Positions 1 through 7,515 of a stretch of 64,000 nucleotides of DNA are shown here, piece by piece (positions within the stretch are counted from its first letter, which is position 1; the number at the start of each line of letters is the position of its first letter). Both the position numbers and the translations under genes were made by a program. The DNA lies in the NCBI GenBank assembly GCA_963850195.1, contig CAWKKD010000009.1, positions 682,001 to 746,000 of the forward strand, written 5' to 3'. The notes beneath the pieces are model-generated. The model was not told where the DNA came from, did not search any database, and saw nothing but the letters and a program-made list of their open reading frames with translations. The DNA is from Actinoallomurus sp963850195. GTDB taxonomy: Bacteria > Actinomycetota > Actinomycetes > Streptosporangiales > Streptosporangiaceae.

Positions 1-282
1 GGAGAGCTCTGTGGCGATGAGAGGATTGAACCCACCGGTATTGATCGGGTATCGATGCTGGTCGAGCCGACATGCGCCGCGTTTGGCGGTACTCGCTGAA
101 GGTGTTTGCGGGCGTCGTTTTCCCTGGTCAGAGGGGTCCTGACCGGCGAGCTTTCTAGCGCAGAGTCCGGGACGGCCGCAGGTGCTGCCGTAGTCAAACT
201 TTCAACATTTCGGTCCGGCCTTTGTGTCACCTCATTCGCCCGGCAGCGGGCGGTCGGCGTCGCCGGAGTCGGGTGGCCGGTG

Positions 283-1221
283 TCAGACCCTGCGCGCGTC
301 CTGCTCCAGGGCGTGCATGATGCCCGCCACGTTGTTGCGCGCGGCGGAGATGACCTCGAGCTTCTCCGTCACGGAGGGGTCGGCGCCGGGCGCGAGGGCC
401 TTGTAACGCTCGTCGGTACGCTCGCGGACCATCGCCACCGCGTGATCGAGGTCGAGACGCTGGTCGTACGCCTCGGTGACGAGCTCGACCCAGAGGCACA
501 GCTCCTCGGCGGAACGGTCGAGGGTCTCGTCCACGACCTCGACCGGGCCGTAGTGGCTGAACAGCAGCCGTGACGGCCTGAGCGAACGGAACCTCTCCAG
601 CGACGCCAGCGCGCTGTCGAGGTCGAAGTCCGGCGGCGGTGTCGCCGGGCGCAGGTCGGCCGTCTCGGGGATGTAGACGCCCGCGGCGTCGCCGACGTAC
701 AGGTCACCGGTGAGCGAGTCGAGCAGCCCGACGTGGTGGCGAGCGTGCCCCGGCGAGTAGTGGCTCTCGAGCCGCCGGCCTCCGCCGAGGTCGACGCGGC
801 CGGTGTCCTCGACCGCGCGGATCCGTACGGCGTCGGTGGGCTTGAGATCGCCGAACAGCGAGTCGAGCGCCGACCCCCACACCTGGCGCGCGCTGCGCAT
901 CAGGCGGGTCGGGTCGGCGAGATGCCGGGCACCCTTCTCGTGGACCACGATCTCGGCGTTCGGGTACATCTCCGCGATGTCCCCGACCCCGCCGGCATGG
1001 TCGAGATGGATGTGCGTGACGACGACCGTCGCGAGGTCGGCGGGCCCGATCCCGGCGGACGCCAGCGCGTCGCGTACGACGGTCGCGGAGTTGCCCGCCC
1101 CCGTCTCGACCAGGCACGGCCGCTCGGAGCGGATCAGATAGCCCGCCGTGATGCCCGAATACCCCGCCATCCGGGTGTCGATCTCGAAGACATCGTTTCC
1201 CAGGTCAGTGACCGTCTCCAT
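283..1221 (-). CDS. MBL-fold metallo-hydrolase
   Basis: A 312-residue metallo-beta-lactamase-fold hydrolase, probably cytoplasmic (no signal peptide). The metal-binding motif THIHLDHAGG is intact (His70, His72, Asp74, His75), a later GHARHH segment supplies a further His, and VGDAAG carries the bridging Asp. The C-terminal third is helical and resembles the extension of glyoxalase-II-like or lactonase-like MBL proteins. The substrate cannot be named from sequence. It is divergently oriented from the SSB-like gene across about 120 bp. The ATG start gives a full-length domain. Fold is certain; the reaction is not. Confidence 0.85.
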   Translation of the reverse strand: METVTDLGNDVFEIDTRMAGYSGITAGYLIRSERPCLVETGAGNSATVVRDALASAGIGPADLATVVVTHIHLDHAGGVGDIAEMYPNAEIVVHEKGARHLADPTRLMRSARQVWGSALDSLFGDLKPTDAVRIRAVEDTGRVDLGGGRRLESHYSPGHARHHVGLLDSLTGDLYVGDAAGVYIPETADLRPATPPPDFDLDSALASLERFRSLRPSRLLFSHYGPVEVVDETLDRSAEELCLWVELVTEAYDQRLDLDHAVAMVRERTDERYKALAPGADPSVTEKLEVISAARNNVAGIMHALEQDARRV

Positions 1222-1343
1222 ATCCGGCTCCGAGGTTCTCCACAGATGTGGGGCGGGGGCTTATGCGGGCAGGGTCGATCGCTCCATCGTAGGGAGGTCG
1301 CCGGTGTGGGTACGCGGCCGGCCGAGCGCGATTGGAGACGGCC

Positions 1344-1688
1344 ATGGAGCACGTCAACGAGATCGTCCTGGTCGGAAGGCTGTCCGGCGCCCCAGAGTGG
1401 CGTGCGTTACCCGACGAGCGCCAAGTGGCCGTCTGGCGGCTGGTCGTCGAACACCGCACCCCCCGCTCGCCCCAGGACGGCCTCGACACCATCCGCTGCG
1501 TGACGTACGACGAGGCGCTCCAGGAGCAGGTACGCGCCTGGTCGCATGGAGACCTCGTCGAGGTACGCGGCGCGCTACGCCACCGCTTCTGGCGGAGCCC
1601 GGCCGGCCCCCGCGGCCTGTACGAGGTGGAGGCCGCTGTCGTCGTCCTGCGAGCCCAGTCCATCGTGAGGGAGGGCAGCCTCCCGTGA
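1344..1688 (+). CDS. SSB-like OB-fold protein
   Basis: A 114-residue protein resembling single-stranded DNA-binding proteins. The N-terminal segment NEIVLVGRLSGAPEWRAL matches the first OB-fold strand of SSB, and the strand-rich segments DTIRCVTYD and GDLVEVRGALRHRFW follow in the usual order. It lacks the long Gly/Pro-rich acidic tail of replicative SSB, so it is probably an accessory SSB paralogue rather than the essential one. I chose the ATG 5 nt after GGAGA; a TTG four codons upstream is also open. No operon partner is evident: the next gene is on the opposite strand. Confidence 0.75.
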   Translation: MEHVNEIVLVGRLSGAPEWRALPDERQVAVWRLVVEHRTPRSPQDGLDTIRCVTYDEALQEQVRAWSHGDLVEVRGALRHRFWRSPAGPRGLYEVEAAVVVLRAQSIVREGSLP

Positions 1689-1917
1689 CCCGGACAACGC
1701 CGATCACAGCACACCACGCATCACCGTGTCGGCCGTGGCGGACTGCGGGGCAGTGCGACGGAGGCCTGCCATGACCGGGGCGGCAGCGTCTGCGGTTGCG
1801 GTGCCGGGCTTCGCCATGCCTGGAACACCACTCCCGCTCCGGCCACGGCGCGGGCCCGCCTGGCCTCTGGCGTCTTGTGGCTGGAGGCCAGGCGGAGGGG
1901 CTGTCCGCGCGTACCGG

Positions 1918-3171
1918 TCAGTCGGTGGCGAAGGTGCGCATCACCAGTCCGGTCAGGGGCTTGGGGCCGAACGAGGTTGATTTACGGGGGACTTTCTCGC
2001 CGTTGGCGGCCACGGCCAGGACGTCGGGGACCTTCAGGGGGTTGAGGATCACGGCCGTTCCTCCGCCGCGCTGGGCTTTGGCCAGGGCCCGGTCGGCGTC
2101 GTGGTGGACGATGCCGACCGTGGCCTCGTCCTCTTCGATCGACCACAGGCGCGTGATGAGGAGGCGGTGCAGGACGGCGGTGTCGAGGCCGCGCCACCGG
2201 TCTGAGGCGTCGTCCGGCATCGCCTTGTGCACCTGTGCGGGGTCGGGGTCGGTGAGGAGGAACAGTTCGTCGCCGCCGCCCAGGAGGAAGGCGGTGTCCC
2301 GGTGCGCGGCCAGCCGGTCCAGGGCGCGGGCCAGGTCCGTGCCCAGCGGTTCGACGTTGAACGCCGCCCGCGCCAGGCGTACGGCGTCCTCGGGTGGCAG
2401 GCCGGGCAGGACCCGGTGGATCGCGCCCAGACGCGGCGGGTAGGTCGCCGAGTCGACCAGCAGGGCCAGGCCGTGGTCCCACGGTCCGGGGACGTCGTGG
2501 CGTGCGCGCAGGGCCTGGTAGGTCGCGTAGCGGTGGTGGCCGTCGGCGATGAGTGCCTGGCGGTCGCGCAGGTCGCGGGCGACTGCGGCGTGCACGTCGG
2601 GGTCCTCGACCGCCCACAGCCGGTGGCGTACGCCGTCGGCCGTGCTGGTCTCGAGCAGCGGCGGCAGCGACGCGGCCGTCGAGTCGACCACGCGGCTGGC
2701 CGCGGACTCCGCGCCGCCCTCGTACAGGAGGAAGATGGGTTCGAGGTTCGCCTCGGTGGCGCTCATCAGCGCGAGCCGGTCGCGTACGGGGCCGGGGAAG
2801 ACGTCCTCGTGCGGCAGGACGACGCGTGCGGTCTCGTCGCAGACGCCGAGGCCGCCGATCAGCCCGCGCTGGACGATGCCGTCGGCGATCTCCTCGTAGA
2901 CGTACAGCGCCGGCTTCGGATCGACGGTCAGGATCCCTGAGGACAGCCAGGAGCGCAGCGTCGAGGCGGCATCGCCGTAGTCCTCCTGCGGCAGGATCAG
3001 GCGGACGACGTTGTGGGGCTCGTCGGCCATGAAACGCCGCAGCGCGTCCTCGTCGATCAGGTCGTACGGTGGCGAGGTCACGGCCGCGAGCGAACGCACA
3101 CGCGTCGGGGCGTACCGGACACCGCGGAAGGGGCGCAGGGTGAGGACGGGATCACTGGTCACATCGGGCAT
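1918..3171 (-). CDS. DUF1015 family protein
   Basis: A 417-residue protein of the DUF1015 family, whose biochemical role is not established. The N-terminal FRGVRYAP and SPPYDLID segments and the central ADGHHRYATYQAL motif (around residue 210) are family hallmarks. It is soluble and has no signal peptide. The start was set at ATG 3171 (MPDVTSDPV) because the family alignment begins shortly after it; an upstream in-frame start would add 15 unrelated residues and overlap the divergent TPR gene's control region. The two divergent starts are about 43 bp apart, so promoters must overlap. Confidence 0.85.
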   Translation of the reverse strand: MPDVTSDPVLTLRPFRGVRYAPTRVRSLAAVTSPPYDLIDEDALRRFMADEPHNVVRLILPQEDYGDAASTLRSWLSSGILTVDPKPALYVYEEIADGIVQRGLIGGLGVCDETARVVLPHEDVFPGPVRDRLALMSATEANLEPIFLLYEGGAESAASRVVDSTAASLPPLLETSTADGVRHRLWAVEDPDVHAAVARDLRDRQALIADGHHRYATYQALRARHDVPGPWDHGLALLVDSATYPPRLGAIHRVLPGLPPEDAVRLARAAFNVEPLGTDLARALDRLAAHRDTAFLLGGGDELFLLTDPDPAQVHKAMPDDASDRWRGLDTAVLHRLLITRLWSIEEDEATVGIVHHDADRALAKAQRGGGTAVILNPLKVPDVLAVAANGEKVPRKSTSFGPKPLTGLVMRTFATD

Positions 3172-3214
3172 GGTAGATACCGGGGTCGTGTCAGCAGACG
3201 GACGGAGGCCACAC

Positions 3215-3622
3215 ATGGTTCAAGGTTCGGACCACGGCGGGGATTCCCCCGGCTCGCCGGCAGGTGAGGTCTATGACTGGTACCAGCGTGGGATGGAACT
3301 CCTCAACGGCGGCAGCCCGGCCGCCGCGATCCAGATCCTCGAGCACGCCGCAGCCGCGGAACCCTCGTCGAGGAGCGTGCGCGAGGCCCTCGCCCGCGCC
3401 CAGTACGGCGCCAAGCGGTACGTCGAGGCCGCGGCGAGTTTTCGTATGATCGTGGAGGCCGACCCCGCCGAGGACTACGCGCTGTTCGGACTGGGCCTGT
3501 CGCTGACGCGGATCGGAGAGGTCACCGAGGCGATCGAGCACCTGGCCTTGGCCTGCGCCATGCGGCCGGACAACAAGCACTACGCGACCGCGCTGCGCCA
3601 CGCGCGAGCGCGGAAGGGATGA
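3215..3622 (+). CDS. Tetratricopeptide repeat protein
   Basis: A 135-residue protein made almost entirely of two to three TPR units; signatures include DWYQRGMELLNGG, ALARAQYGAKRYVEAAASF and YALFGLGLSLTRIG. Such proteins are protein-protein adaptors; the partner is unknown. The start is ATG 3215, preceded by GGAGG at 3204-3208. The last codons (KHYATALRHARARKG) are the template for the tandem array that follows immediately. The gene is followed on the same strand by a HAD phosphatase, suggesting one transcript that crosses the array. Confidence 0.85.
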   Translation: MVQGSDHGGDSPGSPAGEVYDWYQRGMELLNGGSPAAAIQILEHAAAAEPSSRSVREALARAQYGAKRYVEAAASFRMIVEADPAEDYALFGLGLSLTRIGEVTEAIEHLALACAMRPDNKHYATALRHARARKG

Positions 3623-3624
3623 TC

Positions 3625-3678
3625 ATGCCCAGGCGCCACGCGACCGCGCAGCGTCACGCGCGTGCGCGCGAGAGTTGA
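3625..3678 (+). CDS. Repeat-encoded mini-ORF 1 (17 aa)
   Basis: An ATG lies 2 nt after the TPR stop codon, preceded by GGAAGGGA. It opens a 17-codon frame reading MPRRHATAQRHARARES, which resembles the TPR C-terminus (HYATALRHARARKG). It ends in TGA followed 2 nt later by the next start. It may be translated by coupling, or may simply be a by-product of duplication. No function is assigned. Confidence 0.25.
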   Translation: MPRRHATAQRHARARES

Positions 3679-3680
3679 TC

Positions 3681-3842
3681 GTGCGGCATCAGGCGGTCGC
3701 CCTGCGTCATGCGCGTGCGCGAAAGAGCGCGGAAGAGACGGCCCTGTCCGACCTCGCGGCATCGCGCGCGTGTGCGGGAGGGATGATCGTGCTCGAATAT
3801 CAGGCGGTCGCGCTGTGTCATGCGCGAGCGCGGAAGAGATGA
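3681..3842 (+). CDS. Repeat-encoded mini-ORF 2 (53 aa)
   Basis: A GTG 2 nt after the previous TGA opens 53 codons. The peptide contains two repeat-derived blocks, HQAVALRHARARKS near the start and YQAVALCHARARKR at the end, separated by a divergent middle. It is basic and Arg/Ala/His-rich. One internal junction has lost its in-frame stop, fusing units. Translation is unproven; no family is recognised. Confidence 0.25.
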   Translation: MRHQAVALRHARARKSAEETALSDLAASRACAGGMIVLEYQAVALCHARARKR

Positions 3843-3844
3843 CC

Positions 3845-3898
3845 GTGTTCAAGCATTGCGCGACCGCGCGGCGTCACGCGCTTGCGCGGAAGGGGTGA
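3845..3898 (+). CDS. Repeat-encoded mini-ORF 3 (17 aa)
   Basis: A GTG 2 nt after the previous TGA, preceded by GGAAGAGA, opens a 17-codon frame ending KHCATARRHALARKG, nearly the TPR C-terminus KHYATALRHARARKG. Its TGA is followed 2 nt later by the ATG of the HAD gene, so it sits where a leader peptide coupling TPR and HAD translation would sit. Translation is unproven. Confidence 0.25.
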   Translation: MFKHCATARRHALARKG

Positions 3899-3900
3899 CC

Positions 3901-4884
3901 ATGTTCGGGATCGACCGTGCGTTGTCGGAGGCCTATGACGTGGGCGTCCTCGATCTCGACGGGGTCGTCTACATCGGCCACGACCCGGTGCCGGGCGCGG
4001 CCGAGGCGCTGGCCAAGGCGCGGGCGACCGGGATGCGCCTCGCGTTCGCGACCAACAATGCCTCCCGTACGCCGAGTGCGACGGCCGCCCTGCTGACCGA
4101 GGTGGGCGTGCCCGCGCGGGCCGAGGACGTGGTGACGTCGGCGCAGGCCGCGGCGCGGCTGCTGGGCGAGCGGCTGCCGGCCGGCGCGAAGGTCCTGGTC
4201 GTCGGCGGAATGGGGCTGCGGCAGGCGCTGCGAGAGCGCGGGCTGCGCCCGGTTTCCACGGCGGCCGACGAACCGGCCGCGGTCGTACAGGGGCACGCGC
4301 CCGGGCTGTCGTACGGGCTGCTCGCCGAGGGCGCGCAGGCCGTGGCGCGCGGGGCGCTGTTCGTCGCCTCCAACGCCGACACGACGATCCCGAGTCGCGG
4401 TGGTACACCGCGGCCGGGCAACGGCGCGATGATCCAGGTGATCCGCACGGCCACCGGCGTCGACCCGATCGTCACCGGAAAGCCCGAACGCCCGCTGCAC
4501 CGCGAGACGATCCTGCGCACCGGCGCCCGGCGCCCGCTGATCGTCGGCGACCGGCTGGACACCGACATCGAGGGCGCGCACAACGGCGGGGCCGACAGCC
4601 TCCTCGTCCTGACCGGCGTGACCACGCCCCGTACGCTGCTGGCCGCCTCGCCGAACCACCGGCCGACCTACATCGCGGCCGACCTGTCCGGCCTCCTGGT
4701 GCCCCACGCGGAAGTACGCACCGAAAAGGGCGGTTACGTCTGCGGTGGCTGGACCGTCTCCCAGGAGATGTCCCTCAGCGGATCCGGGAACCCGATCGAC
4801 GGCCTGCGCGCCCTGTGCGCCGCGGTCTGGGAGACAGGAGAGCCGACGGCCGGCGAGCGGGCGCTGGCCGGCCTGGGGATCTGA
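3901..4884 (+). CDS. NagD-like HAD-IIA family phosphatase
   Basis: A 327-residue cytoplasmic hydrolase of the HAD superfamily subclass IIA (NagD / phosphoglycolate phosphatase-like), which hydrolyses small phosphate esters. Motif I is DLDGVVY with nucleophile Asp18 and Asp20; motif II is the FATNNAS segment; motif III Lys lies in VTGKPERPLH; motif IV is VGDRLDTDIEGA. The start is ATG 3901, preceded by GGAAGGGG; an upstream in-frame start would run back through the repeat array. The 3' end (GERALAGLGI) is itself duplicated downstream. The substrate cannot be assigned. Confidence 0.9.
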   Translation: MFGIDRALSEAYDVGVLDLDGVVYIGHDPVPGAAEALAKARATGMRLAFATNNASRTPSATAALLTEVGVPARAEDVVTSAQAAARLLGERLPAGAKVLVVGGMGLRQALRERGLRPVSTAADEPAAVVQGHAPGLSYGLLAEGAQAVARGALFVASNADTTIPSRGGTPRPGNGAMIQVIRTATGVDPIVTGKPERPLHRETILRTGARRPLIVGDRLDTDIEGAHNGGADSLLVLTGVTTPRTLLAASPNHRPTYIAADLSGLLVPHAEVRTEKGGYVCGGWTVSQEMSLSGSGNPIDGLRALCAAVWETGEPTAGERALAGLGI

Positions 4885-5052
4885 GACTCAAAAGACCCGG
4901 CGCGGGCGCGGCAGCCGCTGATGCGTGCGTTGATCGGCAGGCGAGTGCTTGCCGGGCTGCGGATCTGAGGCTCAGGGGGCCCGGTGCTGGTGCGGCAGGC
5001 CGGCGATGCCGGCGTCGGCGGGTGCCGGGCCGGCGGCGGGTCTAGGGGTTCA
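4855..5052 (+). repeat. Degenerate ~84-bp repeat of the HAD gene 3' end
   Basis: The last codons and stop of the HAD gene plus about 40 bp downstream recur 84 bp further on (GGATCTGAG at 4877 and GGATCTGAGG at 4961, each followed by CTCA and a CCCGG-GCGGCAG stretch). A weaker third copy ends near 5045. The second copy contains a 15-codon ATG frame (4921-4968) ending VLAGLRI, against ALAGLGI in the gene. This is the same type of 3'-end duplication as upstream of the gene. Confidence 0.65.
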
Positions 5053-5391
5053 GAGGATTCGGCGTAGGCGTAGCAGGTCGCCGATGCTGGCTTCGATCTT
5101 GAGTCGGCCGGTGGCCCAGGCCTTGGTGACGGCGAGTTCGTCGTTGGCCAGCGCGACCAGGTCGTCGCTGTTCACCGTGAGGCGGACCTGGGCTCGGTCG
5201 AGGATGTCGACGAGCTGGAAGTCATCGAGGCCGCCCTGGTGAATGCGTGTGAGGAAGACGACCTCCAGGTCGGGAACGCGGCAGCTGATCGTGCGCTCGA
5301 CGACGTGCTTGGCCAGCTCACCGGGGTCCACGTCGGTGAGCCGGGTCGCCATGCGCTTGAGCGCCGCGCGTGCTTCGTCCACGGTGGCCAT
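5050..5391 (-). CDS. SCP2 sterol-binding domain protein
   Basis: A 113-residue protein made of a single SCP2-like lipid-binding domain. Visible features are an amphipathic N-terminal helix, the strand pair TISCRVPDLEVVFLTRI, and the typical C-terminal pattern VRLTVNSDDLVALANDELAVTKAWATGRLKIEASIGDLL given here only as a domain span (residues about 69-108). SCP2 domains bind sterols or fatty acyl chains in a tunnel; the ligand here is unknown. It converges with the repeat tail of the HAD gene and diverges from the 55-aa gene. Confidence 0.8.
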   Translation of the reverse strand: MATVDEARAALKRMATRLTDVDPGELAKHVVERTISCRVPDLEVVFLTRIHQGGLDDFQLVDILDRAQVRLTVNSDDLVALANDELAVTKAWATGRLKIEASIGDLLRLRRIL

Positions 5392-5501
5392 CGTCAGGTC
5401 GTTCCCCCAGCGGTCGTGATCGACACCGTTGTCACCAACGGACGGTAGCGTTCTTCCAGAGCCGGGGTCGACCGGCGCAATGAGATCAGGGAAGGGTTCA
5501 T

Positions 5502-5669
5502 GTGAGCGCCACCGAAGGTGAGATCACGGGGGAGGAGCGGGTCGACGCCGCCCTGGCCGGTCTCGACCGGCTGGACGAGGCACCGCTGACGTCCCACCCC
5601 GAGATCTTTCAGGACGTTCACCGCGGGCTGCAGGACGCCTTGACGGGGCTCGACGATGACCCTGCGTGA
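5502..5669 (+). CDS. Small acidic protein upstream of tlyA (55 aa)
   Basis: A GTG at 5502, preceded by GAAGGG, opens a 55-codon frame ending at TGA 5669. The peptide is acidic and helical, with segments ERVDAALAGLDRLDEAPL and EIFQDVHRGLQDALTGLDD. Codon use is GC-rich at third positions like its neighbours, which supports real coding. It lies 30 bp upstream of tlyA on the same strand and is probably cotranscribed. Short acidic genes in this position are common in actinobacteria from general knowledge; no function is known to me. Confidence 0.7.
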   Translation: MSATEGEITGEERVDAALAGLDRLDEAPLTSHPEIFQDVHRGLQDALTGLDDDPA

Positions 5670-5699
5670 CCGGGCGCCCCGAGGATCGGCGGGGGGTTC

Positions 5700-6500
5700 A
5701 TGAGCGCCCGGCGCAGGCTCGACAGCGAGCTGGTACGCCGGGGGCTGGCGCGGTCACGGGAGAGTGCCGCCGAGCTGGTGGCCGCCGGGCGTGTCTCGAT
5801 CGCGGGACACACCGCGACCAAGGCCGCGACGCAGGTCGAGACGTCGGCGCCGATCGTGGTGCGGACCGAGGAGACCGGTCCGGACTACGTCTCGCGCGGC
5901 GGGCACAAGCTGGCGGGCGCGCTGTCGGCCTTTACGGGCCTTGAGGTCGCCGGCCGCCGTTGCCTCGACGCGGGCGCCTCGACCGGCGGGTTCACCGACG
6001 TGCTGCTACGCGCGGGCGCGGGCCATGTCGTCGCGGTCGACGTCGGCTACGGCCAGATCGCGTGGTCGCTGCGCACCGACGAGCGGGTGACCGTCCTGGA
6101 GCGGGTCAACATCCGTGACCTCGCGCCGGAGCAGGTGGGCGAGCCGCCGAGCCTCGTCGTCGGTGACCTGTCGTTCATCTCGCTGCGCCTGGTGCTGGAG
6201 CCGATCAAGCGCTGCGTGGCGGCCGACGCCGACTACGCGCTGATGGTCAAGCCGCAGTTCGAGGTGGGCAAGGACCGCGTGGGCGCGGGAGGTGTCGTGC
6301 GCGATCCGGAGCTGCGGGCCGGGGCCGTACGCGACGTCGCGCGGCACGCGCAGGGACTGGGCCTGGGGGTGCGGGGCGTGACGGCCAGCCCGCTGCCCGG
6401 GCCCTCGGGCAACGTCGAGTACTTCCTGTGGCTGCGGGCGGGCGCGCCGCCGCTCGCCGAAGCCGACCTGGACAAGGCCGTCGCGGAGGGGCCCGCATGA
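5700..6500 (+). CDS. tlyA: TlyA family rRNA 2'-O-methyltransferase
   Basis: A 266-residue protein with an N-terminal S4 RNA-binding domain (residues about 4-65) and a C-terminal FtsJ-type SAM methyltransferase. The SAM-binding motif DAGASTGGFTD spans residues 90-100; Lys70 (RGGHKL), the Asp of DVGYGQIAW and the Lys of MVKPQFEVG fit the catalytic set. In mycobacteria TlyA 2'-O-methylates 16S and 23S rRNA and its loss gives capreomycin resistance; that activity is inferred here. ATG 5700 follows a GGGGGG stretch. It overlaps nadK by 4 bp (ATGA). Confidence 0.93.
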   Translation: MSARRRLDSELVRRGLARSRESAAELVAAGRVSIAGHTATKAATQVETSAPIVVRTEETGPDYVSRGGHKLAGALSAFTGLEVAGRRCLDAGASTGGFTDVLLRAGAGHVVAVDVGYGQIAWSLRTDERVTVLERVNIRDLAPEQVGEPPSLVVGDLSFISLRLVLEPIKRCVAADADYALMVKPQFEVGKDRVGAGGVVRDPELRAGAVRDVARHAQGLGLGVRGVTASPLPGPSGNVEYFLWLRAGAPPLAEADLDKAVAEGPA

Positions 6501-7393
6501 CAGACAAGAGATCGGTCCTGGTCGTGACCCACACGGGCCGGCCCGGAGCCGTGCGCAGCGCGCAGCTCGTGATCAGCAGGCTGAGCGAGGCAGGGATCTC
6601 GGTCGGCGTCCTCGACAGCGAGGCCAAGGAGCTCGAGTGCGCGGGCGTCGACGTGATGCCGGCGTCGGCCTCGGCGGTCGACGGCGCGGAGATGGTGATC
6701 GTCCTGGGCGGTGACGGCACGCTGTTGCGCGCCGCCGACCTCGCACGTACGTCGGGCACCCCGCTGCTCGGCGTCAACCTCGGCCACGTGGGCTTCCTCG
6801 CCGAGGCCGAGCGTGAGGACCTGGCGGCCACCGTCGACAAGGTGGCGACCCGCCGCTACCGGGTCGAGGAGCGCATGACGATCGACGTGATCGTCCGCCA
6901 GAACGGCAACGTGACCCACCGCGGCTGGGCGCTCAACGAGGCGAGCGTCGAGAAGGCGAGCCGGCAGCGGATGCTCGAGGTCGTCGCCGAGATCGACGGC
7001 CGGCCGCTGTCGCGCTGGGGCTGCGACGGCGTGGTGTGCGCGACCCCGACGGGGTCGACGGCGTACGCGTTCTCGGCCGGGGGGCCGGTGGTCTGGCCCG
7101 AGGTGGAGGCGATGCTCGTCGTGCCGATCAGCGCACACGCGCTGTTCGCCCGGCCTATGGTGGTCTCACCGCATTCGGTGGTCGCGGTCGAGCTCCTTCC
7201 GAACACCTCCGGCGGCGTGCTGTGGTGTGACGGGCGACGTCCGGTCGAGCTGCCACCCGGTGCGCGGGTGGAGGTGCGACGGGGCGAGAAGCCGGTACGG
7301 CTGGCGCGTCTGCACCAGACGCCGTTCACCGACCGGCTCGTGACGAAGTTCGGGCTGCCGGTCGCCGGATGGCGCGGACGCGTACGCGACTGA
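6497..7393 (+). CDS. nadK: NAD kinase
   Basis: A 298-residue ATP/polyphosphate-dependent NAD kinase, the cytoplasmic enzyme making NADP. The GGDGT motif lies at residues 71-75, followed by NEASVEK and the glycine-rich TPTGSTAYAFSAGGP segment. ATG 6497 overlaps the tlyA stop (ATGA), indicating translational coupling; a longer in-frame frame exists but lies inside tlyA. Followed by recN, which has its own SOS-type promoter region. Confidence 0.96.
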   Translation: MTDKRSVLVVTHTGRPGAVRSAQLVISRLSEAGISVGVLDSEAKELECAGVDVMPASASAVDGAEMVIVLGGDGTLLRAADLARTSGTPLLGVNLGHVGFLAEAEREDLAATVDKVATRRYRVEERMTIDVIVRQNGNVTHRGWALNEASVEKASRQRMLEVVAEIDGRPLSRWGCDGVVCATPTGSTAYAFSAGGPVVWPEVEAMLVVPISAHALFARPMVVSPHSVVAVELLPNTSGGVLWCDGRRPVELPPGARVEVRRGEKPVRLARLHQTPFTDRLVTKFGLPVAGWRGRVRD

Positions 7394-7408
7394 CCTCGTG
7401 CCGGGAAA

Positions 7409-7430
7409 GAGGCGAACATTTGTTCGCCTC
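7409..7430 (+). promoter_or_regulatory. LexA-type SOS operator upstream of recN
   Basis: A perfect inverted repeat of two 10-bp arms, GAGGCGAACA and TGTTCGCCTC, around a central TT. The core CGAACATTTGTTCG fits the actinobacterial/Bacillus-type LexA box (CGAAC-N4-GTTCG). It lies about 85 bp upstream of recN, a DNA-repair gene that is SOS-controlled in other bacteria. This is direct sequence evidence for a strong operator; LexA binding is inferred. Confidence 0.8.
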
Positions 7431-7515
7431 ATCGGCTCCTACCGCAGCGATACGTCACCTTGACGAGGTAGCCTCGGGGCCGCCGGGTTGCAGTGCTACG
7501 GGAGGGGTTCGACAG

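Larger units (their letters stand above)
3576..3903 (+). repeat. Degenerate ~55-bp tandem array, six copies
   Basis: Starting inside the 3' end of the TPR gene, about six diverged copies of a ~55-bp unit run head to tail to the HAD start codon (copies begin near 3578, 3633, 3687, 3743, 3798 and 3853). Each carries a CRCGCG(A/C)...GCGCGG-AAGRG core from the TPR C-terminus, followed in most copies by TGA-(T/C)C-RTG. The last copy is about 85% identical to the TPR tail over 48 bp by eye (41 of 48 positions). The unit therefore duplicates a stop codon, a purine-rich Shine-Dalgarno-like stretch and a start codon. Confidence 0.8.

Noticed and set aside
1..45. tRNA-like T-arm on the minus strand (GGGTTCAATCC near position 27-37)
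   Set aside because: The T-stem has mismatches, no acceptor partner or anticodon arm is found upstream on that strand, so no tRNA can be built; at most a tRNA fragment or chance.
3576..3903. CRISPR-like interpretation of the 3.6-3.9 kb repeats
   Set aside because: Units are contiguous without spacers, diverged and derived from the adjacent gene's coding end; no cas genes are nearby.
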